From NCBI RefSeq assembly GCF_964340395.1, contig NC_135555.1:21366447-21430446 (forward strand): a DNA stretch of 64,000 nucleotides, in the 5' to 3' direction. The notes under the pieces are model-generated. The model did no database searches and had not been told where the DNA came from. It saw only the letters and a program-made list of their open reading frames with translations. Both the position numbers and the translations under genes were made by a program. The DNA is from Glandiceps talaboti (taxonomy: Eukaryota > Hemichordata > Enteropneusta > Spengelidae). Below are positions 1 through 13,200 of the stretch, piece after piece. How positions within the stretch are numbered: the first letter of the stretch is position 1; each line of letters begins with the position of its first letter.

Positions 1-1689
1 CTCACTTTGTTTTGAACACATACACACTTACAAAATATTTATTACGAAAGGCAAATATACTGGTGTGAGTACCAACATTGAAACAGCTTGTGTTTCGTTC
101 TGTATTGTATTCATAAGAGATGATCTGGGTAGTTGAGATGATTTCTAGTACCTGATCACATAAGCCACTGTGCACTGATCTTTTGAAGATTTTCTAAATA
201 CATAAAGCAATGTAATACTTTTATATAAATCATTAACATATCATTTGGTTCCAGCATTTACAAATAAAATAATCCACATACAATAGTGATGCAACATGTA
301 CTTTATAACCTTTGCGTTATTGACAACCAACAAACTAATGGCATACATCTATATATTGCCCTCAGTGGTGAAGTTTTGAAAACCATGCTTTAGTAATAGC
401 CGAAACAGTGAAAGTGATTATATGGTTGTTACCACACTCCAACCATTGGTGGTGCTCTTCTCTAATTCTATCACTGGACATTTGAATAATTTTAGACAGG
501 TATACAAATATCACACCATACAAATGCCATTTTTGTTTAAATTTCTAACGAGAGTACTGCCACACAATTTTTTTTTAGAAAAACAATGGTATTATCTTTC
601 ATTCATCAAAGCAGAATTGTCTTTCATTTTGTTTCTCTCAGAAATATTTTCAAATCGCTGTTCATCAAATTTCAAATCTGAGCATGTATGGTGAATTCCT
701 TCACTTTTTGGCATTGGTGAAGAAGTGTAAAGAGCGCCACCAACACTTTGAGTGTGAGTAGTTCAGTTTCTTAGTCACCCTCTCCCTAATTGGTCAAATT
801 ATTGTAGTATATATAGAATCAAAGACTTGGAGCCAATCAGATCACTTTTTACAGGCATGATTTTTCTTATTTGTTTTTGATACACTAAATATCAAACTGA
901 CAACTATATTTTGTCAGGAAATTCCTCTCAAAAATGCTATAATTTATCTCTAATATCTACAATATACTCTGCAGTTTTTTTATTCGTTTATCAACGAAAT
1001 AACTGCAAGTTGTGACAATATACAAATACAAAACTGGTAGAAGCATACCTTTGTCATATCATGAATTCTGTACGACAAAATTTCAACCTGTACACAATAA
1101 TTAATTTATATTCTTCTGTGTGTACTACATGTTTTACTATACATACCGGTTGCAGAATTGATGTACATGTCAAGCCTATTCTGATTGGCCAACAACTTAT
1201 GCTAATAAAGTTTGTTGCTGAGATTACCAATCAGCAAGTTTCTTTTATCAGACATCAGGTTAATTACTGAACATAAACAAATGTAACATTAACTCCAGTT
1301 GGACAACGATTTACACAAATGACACATTTTTAGTACAATATCTACCAATCAGCAAGCTTGTCTTTTTATATCTATTGCTTGAAGATTCCCTCTCAAGTCT
1401 CTCATCTGGCAGACTACACAAGAAACGGCAGCTAAATGATTTTTATATTACAGTTAGGCAATCTATGCTGTGCTGGTTTTGCAGGCACTTGACTGAGTGT
1501 AGAAACAAGCGGTTGTATTTTCATCGCAGAAGATAGTACAGTGAATTTCTCCTCCCAACAGAGATTACAATTCATTCTGGCCATAACTATCTGATAATTG
1601 TACTTCCATTCGAAGACAGCAAAAACATGACACGACTCCATCTGACCAGTCGCTCTGACAGACAACGACATCAACATTTTTACCCTCCG
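1..1689 (-). other. RELCH 3' UTR and downstream DNA
   Basis: No coding exon is recognised. The transcript must continue left of 1690. An AATAAA motif on the minus strand (plus-strand TTTATT at 38-43) is one possible polyadenylation signal, giving a 1.6-kb UTR, but the choice is not decided by sequence. Open frames at 422-694 and 1061-1270 have no recognisable motif. Confidence 0.5.
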
Positions 1690-1837
1690 TTATTTCTTCC
1701 TTGCAAACATGGTAGCTACTTTGGTTTTGGAAGCAGATGATTTGTCCTTTAAAGCTCCTAGTTTAGTGAAGAATTTAGACCTTGCATCTTCACCAATTGA
1801 TGTACTAGTACTACCGACACTGCTAACACTGCTACTC
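1690..1837 (-). CDS. RELCH: RELCH exon 24 (stop codon)
   Basis: It encodes a Ser-rich stretch and the basic C-terminus [16 protein letters not shown] ... VATMFARKK, matching human KTKFLNKMGQL ... LANVFQRKK. Stop TAA is read at 1692-1690. Phase 2 in. Confidence 0.95.
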
Positions 1838-4800
1838 CTGTTATTAAACAGATAGACAAATTAGTATTTTCCCGCCAATCAAAAAATTCACAATTTTTAC
1901 TCATTTTCTTCATATTTTGCTCAAGAACAGACATCAGTTGGATGATAAATTCTAATACGAATAAACTTTGACCTATGTTATAACAAGAGTGCTGTCAGCT
2001 GGAATGTCTCTGTTGTGATATGTTTGTATATACCGTAGAGTAAATGGATAAATAAAGAGAAGGTAAATATAACTTAGAAATAAACAAACACAACATGCAG
2101 ACTGTACAGACTGTATTTCATAAATTTGGCAGTAGTCCCTTGATACAGGACAATATCAGAGATGATAATATGAGAGTACACATTTACCATAATAAACACT
2201 TACACTTAACAATGTGGGTGTTTTCTAAACCCCCCCCCCCCCCCCCCCCCCCCATCCAGATGATTGAGCATGATAGTTATGTGCTGTATATTTACAAAGT
2301 GAACATCAAATCACAAACTGATAGGAGTGATTAAACTTGCACTAGCTGCAGCTGGGACATTTTTTGCATCAAATAATCAAAGATATATTCACTAAATAAT
2401 GATCAAATACTTATAAAGAGACATTGTATTAACTTTTAATTAGTTGTCAATATTATCCATGGGTGGTGTACTGGTAATTTTCAATTTTGCCCAAAAGCTT
2501 GGTTTTGAATTTATCACTATGTTCAAACTGTACTAGTTGTAACTGGAGTATCATTTTACGATCACAAAACCACATTATATTTACTGACAAATATTAAAAT
2601 ACCAATAATTAGACATTGTACATGTTAATCAGTGGTTGACATTATCCATACATGTAGGTAGTACAGAAATTGGTTGAAATCATGATTGCCACTGCGGACA
2701 TTGATTTTTGAGGTGCATCCAAAATTCAATATTGATTTATCGTACATAGCTACAAAAAATATGTTTACCCCACAGGTGACGCAATACTGTTGATAATGTA
2801 CAATATTATGAATAAGTTTACTAACTACTTCTTATACTTTTTTTTAAAAAGCCATTCCAGTTGCAGCCAGTGAAGATTTTTAAAAGAGCTTCCCACATAG
2901 ATTAACTCTTGAGTGTATCATACAACTACTTCTTACCTTTCCATGTTGGCTGGTCTGCCTTCAATCTTAGTTTCATACTCCTTTATCATTGATGACACTA
3001 CTTCCTGTTAAAATCAAAATAAATACAATCATCAGAACAGTTGCCATAGAAACTAAGGATCGGTAGATTTGATCTGACAGCAATCCAGGTCATGTTACGA
3101 GTGGACAGAGTTTCAACATACACACAATAAACAATTTGTATTTCAGAATTCATACTTGATACATTTTTGAAAGAAAAGAGAAGTTCATAAACAACTCTAA
3201 TCTAATCAAAAAGTTTTATTTCATTCGATATCTTTCTTTTCTCCATTTCACAAATCTTCAAAAAAAAATTAACTAATACAAATGATACTACTGATGAATT
3301 GATATTTTTTGTTGGATATAGTTGCCTGGAGAGGATAGGAAGAATTCAAAATTCTCACTTTTAAAATGAAAGAATACTTTTAATTCATATTGATGAGGTG
3401 TTAGTGGTGTATTACAATGACTTTGACAATTGAATCAACTGTGTTTACATAGATGTTGATAAAATACCACAGTAAATGTAGACAGGAAGATTCATCGTTG
3501 AGGGCGCCCTTTATCACCCACTCGCACAACATTGAAAACATGCAAACAATAAGGAGCGCCCTCAACGGTGAATCTTTTAGTCTACATTAAGTGACCTGTC
3601 GCCAGTATTTGACCAAAATCTACAAAACCACAGTTGTTCATTTAATTCAACAAATCATTGTCAGAATAAAAAGAGAGAGAAAACTAGTAAAAGGGGAAGA
3701 GAGGAATAAAGGAATGTACATATAGTATGTACATTGAGAAACGTACATGTACCTCGTGTTCTGGGGCTACCTGTTCTAAGTCTTGTTTTAAACATCGTAG
3801 GCCTGGTAGAAAACATTCCCTGATTAGATCATCAGAGATAACTGCATGACGGTGTCAAGGAAATCAACATTTGATCAAAACTGATATTACAACTAGTAAC
3901 ACTCAAGTAAAACATTTCATGCCAAAGTGTGTGATGTCTCTCAATGTAAACAATGTTAGCATAGCAAAGCAATTAAGTATTCTATTCATTTTGTATATTT
4001 GTATCATATGTACGTTCTTTGAAAGTGTAGCTTATTTTTGTTATCTGGGGAAATAAATTTCGTTCATTTATTCATATTTACTTACAGTCTACTGTAGACT
4101 GCATATTTACCCAAATAATCCTACCTACAAGTTATCAATCTTCATTCTCAAATGATATGGAAATACCTTTGCAACGTGGACACAAAGAGTGAGAGCTAAA
4201 AAAAAAAGTATTAGTAATGTTATGTACAAGATGTTCATGACTATTGGAAAATGTCAAATATCACAAACATAAGAAATATATATACACACACATACACACA
4301 CATACACACACAGAGACTGACAGACAAACAGACACACATGCATGTGTACACAGACTGACAAACAGACAGACACATGCACGCGCACAGACACAGAAAGACA
4401 GACAGACAGTCACAGACATACACACACAGTCATACACACACATACATATAATCTTTGTTTAGACAAGAAAGGATACAGCAGCATGACAAAGCACTGTAGG
4501 CTTCAAATAATTGTAATGCTATGTCAGACTTCTTGGTTTCATTGCTTGTATTATTATTAGCATGTGCTATAGCTGTCAGTCTTGGAAGGATAACTACAAG
4601 TGACAAATAAAAGAGACATGACAAAAATAGGATTACTCTCTCCCTCTAAATGGTTTGTAACAAAATGGATATTCTTCATCACTTTTGTTCCAAATTAGGA
4701 ACCCTGATGTATACTCTAGGGTAATACGGTACAAATACTAGTCAGGGGTTTAGACATTACATCTTCAAATCAATATTCTAGAAAATGCCTGCTAAGTTGC

Positions 4801-6860
4801 AAACTAGTCAAATATTCAAGCCATTTTTGAACTCCTTCATGACTAAAACCTCAGCAAGCACTGAATTTATTGGAAACTGAATATTTTACAAAAATTCACC
4901 CTTCTCTGTTTTAAATCTTAAAGCTAAAACACAGCTTCAAATATTGCAATTCAAATACCAGTCAAATGATAAATACTTACAATCATCTCTGAACTTAGGT
5001 TCCGCATTAGGACCAACTCTACCAAACGTTTTGATTAGTTCCACTGTGAGGGTATGTTGGTCTTTGTACTGTGGATCGTCTAAGAAAGACTGAAACTGTA
5101 CATACACTCTGTCTAGCATCTACAAAAATACAACAATTACGATTTACAAATGAGTTCAAAATATGTATCAGGCTTCACCTGATGAAAAATCTAAAGGCCA
5201 AGGTTAGTATATGATTAAAACTTAGGAGTGATAAACATGTGTCCAGCAGCAAGACTACAGAAAATAGTTGGTAAAGAAGAAAAGAATAATCGTATGTAAT
5301 CCTTCTGGTTCCACTGATAAGACAGAACCATGGCATTCAAACATTGGGGTTTTAACTACACATTGACACTGTCTAATATCTGGAAACAATACATGAGCTA
5401 CACTACAATGATATACAACTATCCATTGCTTGCACGCCATCCATGTAAATGATTCTTACCTCTTTCTGTGTTGTATTTTCCAGTATTGTACCAAATGCTG
5501 GGATCGTTGCTATCCTGACAGAACTGAAAATGAAGAGAAAAAACACCAAATGAATTAAAGTAATAACATAGTTCCGGTAGGTGTTAGACATCATTTCATC
5601 TTGCTATGTTCATTCTTAAAGTGACATGATGTCATTACAAAAGTCTAACTAATTGTCATTAGGGGGGTATATTACACACTGCCTGGCTATGAAGGTACTG
5701 CCAAAACATCTAATACCTCGACAGCTGTTATGTAGCAACAATTCCCCTCAGCTTTCAGCCTCAGTAGTTGCTACATAACAGCACGAGGGGTAATATAACA
5801 TCTACTAGTGCCTGAATAAGGCCAGGCAATAAATGTTTTATAACATAACATTCTTAGGCACATATTCTCTCTATAGACATAGGAAAATAGCCATAGCAAA
5901 TCCCCGATAACTTGACTTCCATGCTGTGTGAATATTGCCCTAGGGGAAATAGAATGCAAATAGTGCCCCTATATGCAAATTTAGGTCACTATAGGTCACT
6001 AGTCCATACCATGTGGTACAATCTAAGCCAATCACTAAAGGCTATATAAACATAATGTTATAAATAACTATAATACTTCCTTATCACAATAGTCAACAAT
6101 ATAGAAAATAGATGACACATTTTTCTAACAAATCACAGTGAACAAATGCAGAAAGCTTCCTCTCATACATAATTGTTTTTGGAAACTATAAGGACAGTGT
6201 ATTTTTTTAATTCTGTCAGTTATAATGCTACTTATAGAATCCATATTGAACTGCCATGGTTTGTGTACAGTATTTTAGAGATAAAGTTATGAAATTCTAG
6301 ACAAAATGTATCATTCATTTATACAATCATAATGGAAGTGTCAATTCAAGTTCAGTTACAAGCAGCAATTTATGAACAGTGTATTGATTGTTTAGGGGCC
6401 ATGTTTGTTTTGTGATGTGATTTCAAAAAAACAAAAGAAGTTATACTTTGGCCACTAGGAGAGCTTGTTCTCAATTACAAAAGCTATAATGAATCATTGT
6501 TACAAACTTACATTTCAGGGTCTCCTGACAATGTAATAAGTGCTGGTACAACCCTGGTAGATACCAATGTTTCATTTACTCCTCTTACCAGTAATTCAAA
6601 CATTCTAGCTGATGCTGCCCTGACTAATGCCGATGTATGTACTACACCATTCCATAACACTGTCATCAATAACTCATGGTAAATAGGATTGGCACTGAAA
6701 TCAAATATAGGCAGTCAGATTATAGACACATAACAGATACACAGACAGATAGAGAGAGACACAGACAGACAAACAGACAGGCAGACAGACAGACAGACAG
6801 ACAGATAGAGACACAGACAAACAGACAGAGAGAGAGACACACACACAGACAAAGACAGGC

Positions 6861-6904
<44 letters not shown>

Positions 6905-7222
6905 GGATGGATGGACGGACAGACAGACAGGTAGAGTAGCTGATTTTAATAGTAAGTATAACAGTGAAGACATGCATGTGTATGTTCTAGTGAGAATGTT
7001 GTAGGAATAGGATGGAATGTATGATATAGAGTTAGTACAATAGAGATTATTGAAGTCCAACCAAGAACAGACAAGACAGGCAGTAATAGACATAGACACA
7101 GAAATGGGGAGAGTGACAAATTGAATAAAACTGAGTGGGAGCGAAGAGGGAGGGGAGGGGAGAGAGAGAATGAGAGCAAGAGAGAAAGACTTACAGACAG
7201 ACAGACAGAGACAGACATACCA

Positions 7223-7267
<45 letters not shown>

Positions 7268-10200
7268 TATACAAGAGACAGAGAATCAGAAACACACAGA
7301 CACACACATGGACAGACAGAGATAGAGATACAGAGGCAGAGGAACCATGATACTGACTGAGTGAGAATGAAACAGACACACAAACTGGTGGAGGCAGACA
7401 GACAGAGAGACTCAGACAGACATCACCTCATACTTACTGTAGTTCAACAAAGGCAGCTTTAACACTATCTAGCGGTGTATGACATAGAGATAACGTAGTA
7501 ATAACATCTTGTAGGAATGTAGATAGTTGTTTTCTATCTTCTTCTCTGTTATAACATGTTAATACTCCAGTTGTATACACTGGTACTGTAGCCTTAGTTA
7601 ATGATGTCTGTCCTGATATGACCAGTGTATCTATTAAAATCAATGTCAATCATAAAGTTATAGTTTAGAATAATTTACATAACATTAAATACTATCAACT
7701 TGTAACATAGAATTAGAAATGTAATCAATACACACATATAATTTGATAAGCTGAGAGCTTTCAACTGTAAACTATCAGTCTAGTTCATGCAATGATAGAG
7801 AGTACTGTTTATTATCAACTGCAAACTGTTAGTCTAGTTCATGCAATGATAGAGAACACTGTTTATTATCAACTGTAAACTGTCAGTCTCGTTCATGCAA
7901 TGATAGAGGGCGCTGTTTATGATCACATCATTTTGAGAATACTCCCATAGATCAAAGGGAGCAAAAATTGTATTTCATCTTTGTTCATGTTACTGTTTGT
8001 TCACGTCACTTTTCCCGCACATCTTAAGAAATGCTTATGATTTGTTTTATTTTCGGCATATGTACCAACCCCGACAACAGTTATTAGATGGTGTCAATTG
8101 AGTTATGTTTGATGTTCACTAGATCTTTATGAGACTACAGAACAGCTATACCTATCCAACCAAATGATCAAACTTGTTTAAAATTAGACATTAGTAACTC
8201 CTTACCTATTTGGTCCTCTGGTACATTCAGAACAGCTTGGAATTTAGGTTTAACCTGTGGTATTAATGACATACAGTCCAAATAAAAATCAATAAAAGAT
8301 AATGACAGATTATATGCATTTTGTGAATTTCCTATTTTCAAAGATAATAACACACACTTTGTTTGTTTTCCTCTGAAAACCTTTGTGTGGGTATATCATT
8401 AATTAACAACAGTACAGTCAGATGTTTATGACAGAGTCGCCAAAATGTTCACAAGAGATTCAAGTAGTTAAAAGAATATTTTCTTTCAAGATCCTCCTCT
8501 ATTTCATCATCAACATGAGATAACAAAGGTGGTTAAAATCAAATCTGACAAATATCATACCTTAGTTTCTGTAAATGTTCTGCCAAAAGTCCGACACAAA
8601 TTGAAAAAGAATTTTGAAAAGACATGGATACTTTTGGCATGATAGACGTCACTGCTGTCTAGTACTTCTAATAACCTGGGCATACTGTGGAAAGATAAGA
8701 GAGTTTTATCTTATAAACAAATAATACCCAGTGTTTTACTTAATTCAAGAATCCCTTGTAACTAAAAGAAAGAAAAAACATCACTGACAGTTTGGGATTT
8801 GCTTCCACGGAATTTGTTGACTCTGTGAGTAGAAATTTACAAAGAAAAAAGTTTTGTATTGCTAAAAGAAATATTTTTTAGGAAAACCTTGAACAAAAAT
8901 GTTTTATCTGATGTATTACTATTATTACGTAATACAGTGATTATTTGCATCAGTGCATGTGCATAGTTGTCATATTTGTACTGCAGTACAGTACAGTACT
9001 GAAAAACATTATTGCATACCTGTATGTAATTTAACACAAGATTGGTCCATGTAGTGATGCAAAATCACACAAATGCACAGTATTTTTTTGCAAAATATGC
9101 TCCATAGTGCCAATGTGGTATACTCAGTGTATTTGTACTTGTGCTTGTAGTATTTTCTGGTGCATTTTCATTCACTTTGCTCTTGAAAGGACAGCTGCAG
9201 AGAACACAAGTAAATATACCAAGTACACTACACTGGTACTGACACATCATGGGGTGTGTTCTGTCAAACTCTTTCAGTATTGTTACAAACAAAGTAAGTG
9301 AATCTAGATAGAACACAATGACTTACAATTCATTGACTACCCAGTTAAATTTATCCCAAGTCTGGTATTCCGGTGTACTCAGATGGTCTTCAAATGCTGG
9401 CACTGCAGCAGCTAGTAGTCTTTTATCACCAACTATGGTCCCTATGTCTAAAAGTGGTGACAATGGTTTGGGAAATCTTGTAACTATAGAAACAACAACA
9501 AAAATGAAGTGATATTTGTTAATTTCCAAGGTCGATATAACAGGTGATTGATTCCTAATGGCTAATGCAAATGACTCACTGTTCTAGAAGTATTCCTTGT
9601 AAGGATTAAATCCTTCACAAAGCAACCTCTATCCTACCAGGTCGCCAATTATACAGCTGAGTTGACAAGGAGATATCAATCTTGCCCAAAGAAATAATCC
9701 ATTCAGAAACAAATGACAGCAGTGAAGCATGAACAAAAAACTGCAGATTCCGCGCCAGCAACTCTAACCATCCAACGACCATGATCCCAAATGCTAGAGG
9801 ACCATCTATCTATTGAAAGGTGACTTACTTTCTAGTTGTGCTTAGTCAGCAGCTGATCTCTCCCACCTGTACAACCCCAAGTACAGACCTATTACATCAC
9901 AATCTAGTGAAAGCTGACTTCCAATCAATCAATCAATCAATCAATCAGAAATTTATAGAGTGCCTGTATCCAATACAAAGAGTTCAGAGGTGCTGTACAG
10001 TTAAATATTGAAAACTTTTGCTAATAAATATGTTTTAAGGTACTTCCTGAAGACATTGACTGTTGGTGTCTGTTGACTTACTTTCTAGTGGTGCTATGTC
10101 AGCAGCTGCTCTCTCTACTTGGTCAGTAAATGGTGCTGATAACAAAACTGATGTATATAGGAATGGTACCAGACACTGTAATGCCCCAACTAATAGATTA

Positions 10201-13200
10201 ATTCTACTCTCATCAATTGTAGCACCTGCTACTGCCGACGTGTCCTGTAAAGATATAAAATATGTCATTGTTACCTTAATGTGTTAATACTTCTATATCA
10301 AGAGATTTTATAGTGATTTTAGAAACATGATAACATAGAAAAGGAAATATTTTGAGTTTGGGTTGGGTTGGGTTGGGTTGGGTTGGGTTGAGTTGAGTTG
10401 GGTTGGGTTGGGTTGGGTTGGGTTGGGTTAGGTGGGGTGGGCTTGGGTGGGTTGAGTTGGGTTGAGTTGGGTTGGATGGGTTGAGGTGTGGTTGCGTTGG
10501 GTCAGTAGGTGTTGTATTGTGTTGCATTGCATCACGCTTTACTTGATTGATTTGGGATGCGGCGGTTGGAATTTGCAGGGGTTGTATTTTTATGACAACA
10601 AGGTAACCTTTACCCACTTACTACTTTTAACAAAACACAGGCAATAATTTGACCAAGATTGAAATAATATCAATAGCATAAATAATATCAAACACATTCT
10701 GTTATTAAGAATTTTTTTCATGTATAATAATACCAAAGTATCATATAAATTGAGTAGATAATTTGACAGAAAAAAATAGCAATACAAACCTTGACACAAT
10801 GTTCAATTTTCTTGACAAACAATGCACACAGATGACTTTCTAGCTTCCCAAGTTCATAAGCCCACATAGCAAATGAAGGCAAATAGACTGACTGTGCTGC
10901 ACTAACCACCATTTCATTGCTGTCATTCAATGCAGTTAATAGTAACTCACAACCCTGTCAAATAAATCAACATATCAATGGTAAGGTTATTTCTACATGG
11001 ACAGTGAAACCGAAATGTATTCCCTACAGCTGGGCCAAACAACAATCAGTTCTGTAGGATACATAATCTGTGTTTTCAGGCTAATGGAACAAAAGTTCTC
11101 AAAGTTCTAAAAGTTCTCTATCTACCTGAGACTATTTATCAACTCAACTTACACAAGTTTATCTATTCTACCTTGAGTCTGAGGTAAAGAACTATAATTT
11201 TTCTACACTGATATTCTATATTTGTCTGCTGTAGTCAGTAAAACAGTTACTCAAACATACAAACCCTCTACCAAACGTCTAACACCCAGTCATAATAATT
11301 CTACATTTGCTTATAATCTGCAATTTACAAACTTCAAATTTACTACAACATTTCATTTCCCAGATATGTAAGTAAATTTTAAAGAACATATTGTTAATGC
11401 AGGAAAAGTAGGCTTAAAATAGGTTGCCTAGCAACCAGTTGCATATACCCCTTTAATCAACTTTACATATGTGGTAACCAACCCTCCTTAGTGACGATCA
11501 CACAATGTCACACAAGCTGAATAAACAAACTTTGTTCATTTTAGGACAACACCCTCTCCCCCTAAATGAACATTCACAAGTACAACATTGACATGTTTAT
11601 ATATGATGTAAACAACCGATAAAAATCATAGCGGTCACACCACTACTATCGATGCAATGTAAACACATAGAAAACACTTTCGGAAACCCAGCACTGTATA
11701 TCACATTAGAAGTAAATTTTAATCAACTTATCAACATCTCGGTAGTAAATACAGAACCTGTTATAATTGAAGGTGTGAAAGTTTTCCAAATTTGGTTAGA
11801 TGTGTGAAAAATGAATTTCAGCAATTGTATTGAAAGCAGACCCCCTCCCACCCATAACAAACAAATGTTGTTTATTGAGTGAGTGTGACATCATGCGATT
11901 GTTCCTTAACAGCTGGAAAGAGCCTGATAGGACTTTGGCATGAAAAGAGATTTTATGTTTTACTTTTACCTGAGAGTATTTATCAGTATCATCTATATAG
12001 GCAGTAATTATTCCAAGACTCTTGACAACCGCTTCCCGTACTGTATCCGTCTTCTCATCAAATAACATTTGTTGTAACATAGATAGCACCAAGGAACTAC
12101 GGATTTCATTCTGGGAAACGGAAAAAATACCATACAATTATCGTCATATAATATTTGTTGTATTGCGCACAGGAAGTACAGATTTAGTTCTATAAAAATA
12201 AACAATACTGTTCATAATATTGTTAACTGGGATGTAGGCTATTTTAAAAGTAGGTTGTAAAATGTGACAAGTTGTCAGTAATATCAATAAACAAGATGCA
12301 TGAATCTACTCAATGATGGAAATGTACTGTCAAAATAATGAATTTCCAAACAAACTCTAGAAATGGTAGCCAGCAAAACATGTGGAGTAGTCAGATGTTT
12401 TTGCTGGCTACCTGCCCTTACCTACACCCCTGGTTAAAGGCCAATGTCTGAATCCCACATTACTGCTAGGTTATCACTGGGGAGGGGGGGGGGGGGGTGT
12501 CATAAAATGATTACATAGGATCATTCTTGTGTTCTAGACCAACTTTTCTTATTAAAACTCTGTCAGAAAACTGTTTTTCTCACCCAAATGTTAATAATCT
12601 GACATCGACCTTTAAACAACTTGTTACATACTTACTGGTAAATATGGTGTTAATACACCACAGGACTCCGCTACAAGAAGTCTTCTCTCTGAGTACTTGT
12701 GACTAATTTGTTCCCAACACTGTGGCAGTAATTCAGCTTCAACTCTTGTAGGACCTACATGTTGTGCAAACGCTACACAACCAGTTAAAATCATGTGTCT
12801 ACAAGAAACAAATTAAAACATATATGTGGCGTCCCACGCGATTTTCCTGACAAAGTCGGAAAACTCATTTGAGATTCAGAAGGGTTTTCTGAGCCTTTGG
12901 GGTGCCGACGTCGATTTTCAGTTTTCACCACATTTGGATTGTGGACATCATTGGCTATAACACAAACACCAAAATTTGTATAAAAAAAGAGTTTTTTAGC
13001 TTTCAAAACGGGGTTAGTTGAGGGTAATGCATCAGCTTTAATCCAGTTTTCGCCAAAAAATGATCGCACCGACATTCTTGTTTGGCTGGTGAGTACAGTC
13101 TGACACTGGTCACTAGACAAAGACCGTCCATTCATAACGCATGCTTGGACCATGAACTACCTCATAGCGAGTGTCTTGATACATACGGTGGTTTCTAATC

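Noticed and set aside
6676-7383. Cys/Ser/Leu-rich or Arg/Gln/Asp-rich frames
   Set aside because: Translations of (CAGA)n in different frames, inside a RELCH intron.
10354-10502. Interstitial telomere repeat
   Set aside because: Unit is TTGGG, not TTAGGG; telomeric origin is unsupported.
12791-13153. 120-codon minus-strand open frame at the left end of the transposon
   Set aside because: It crosses the inverted repeat and the RELCH exon 10 acceptor, has no motif, and nothing similar is at the right end.
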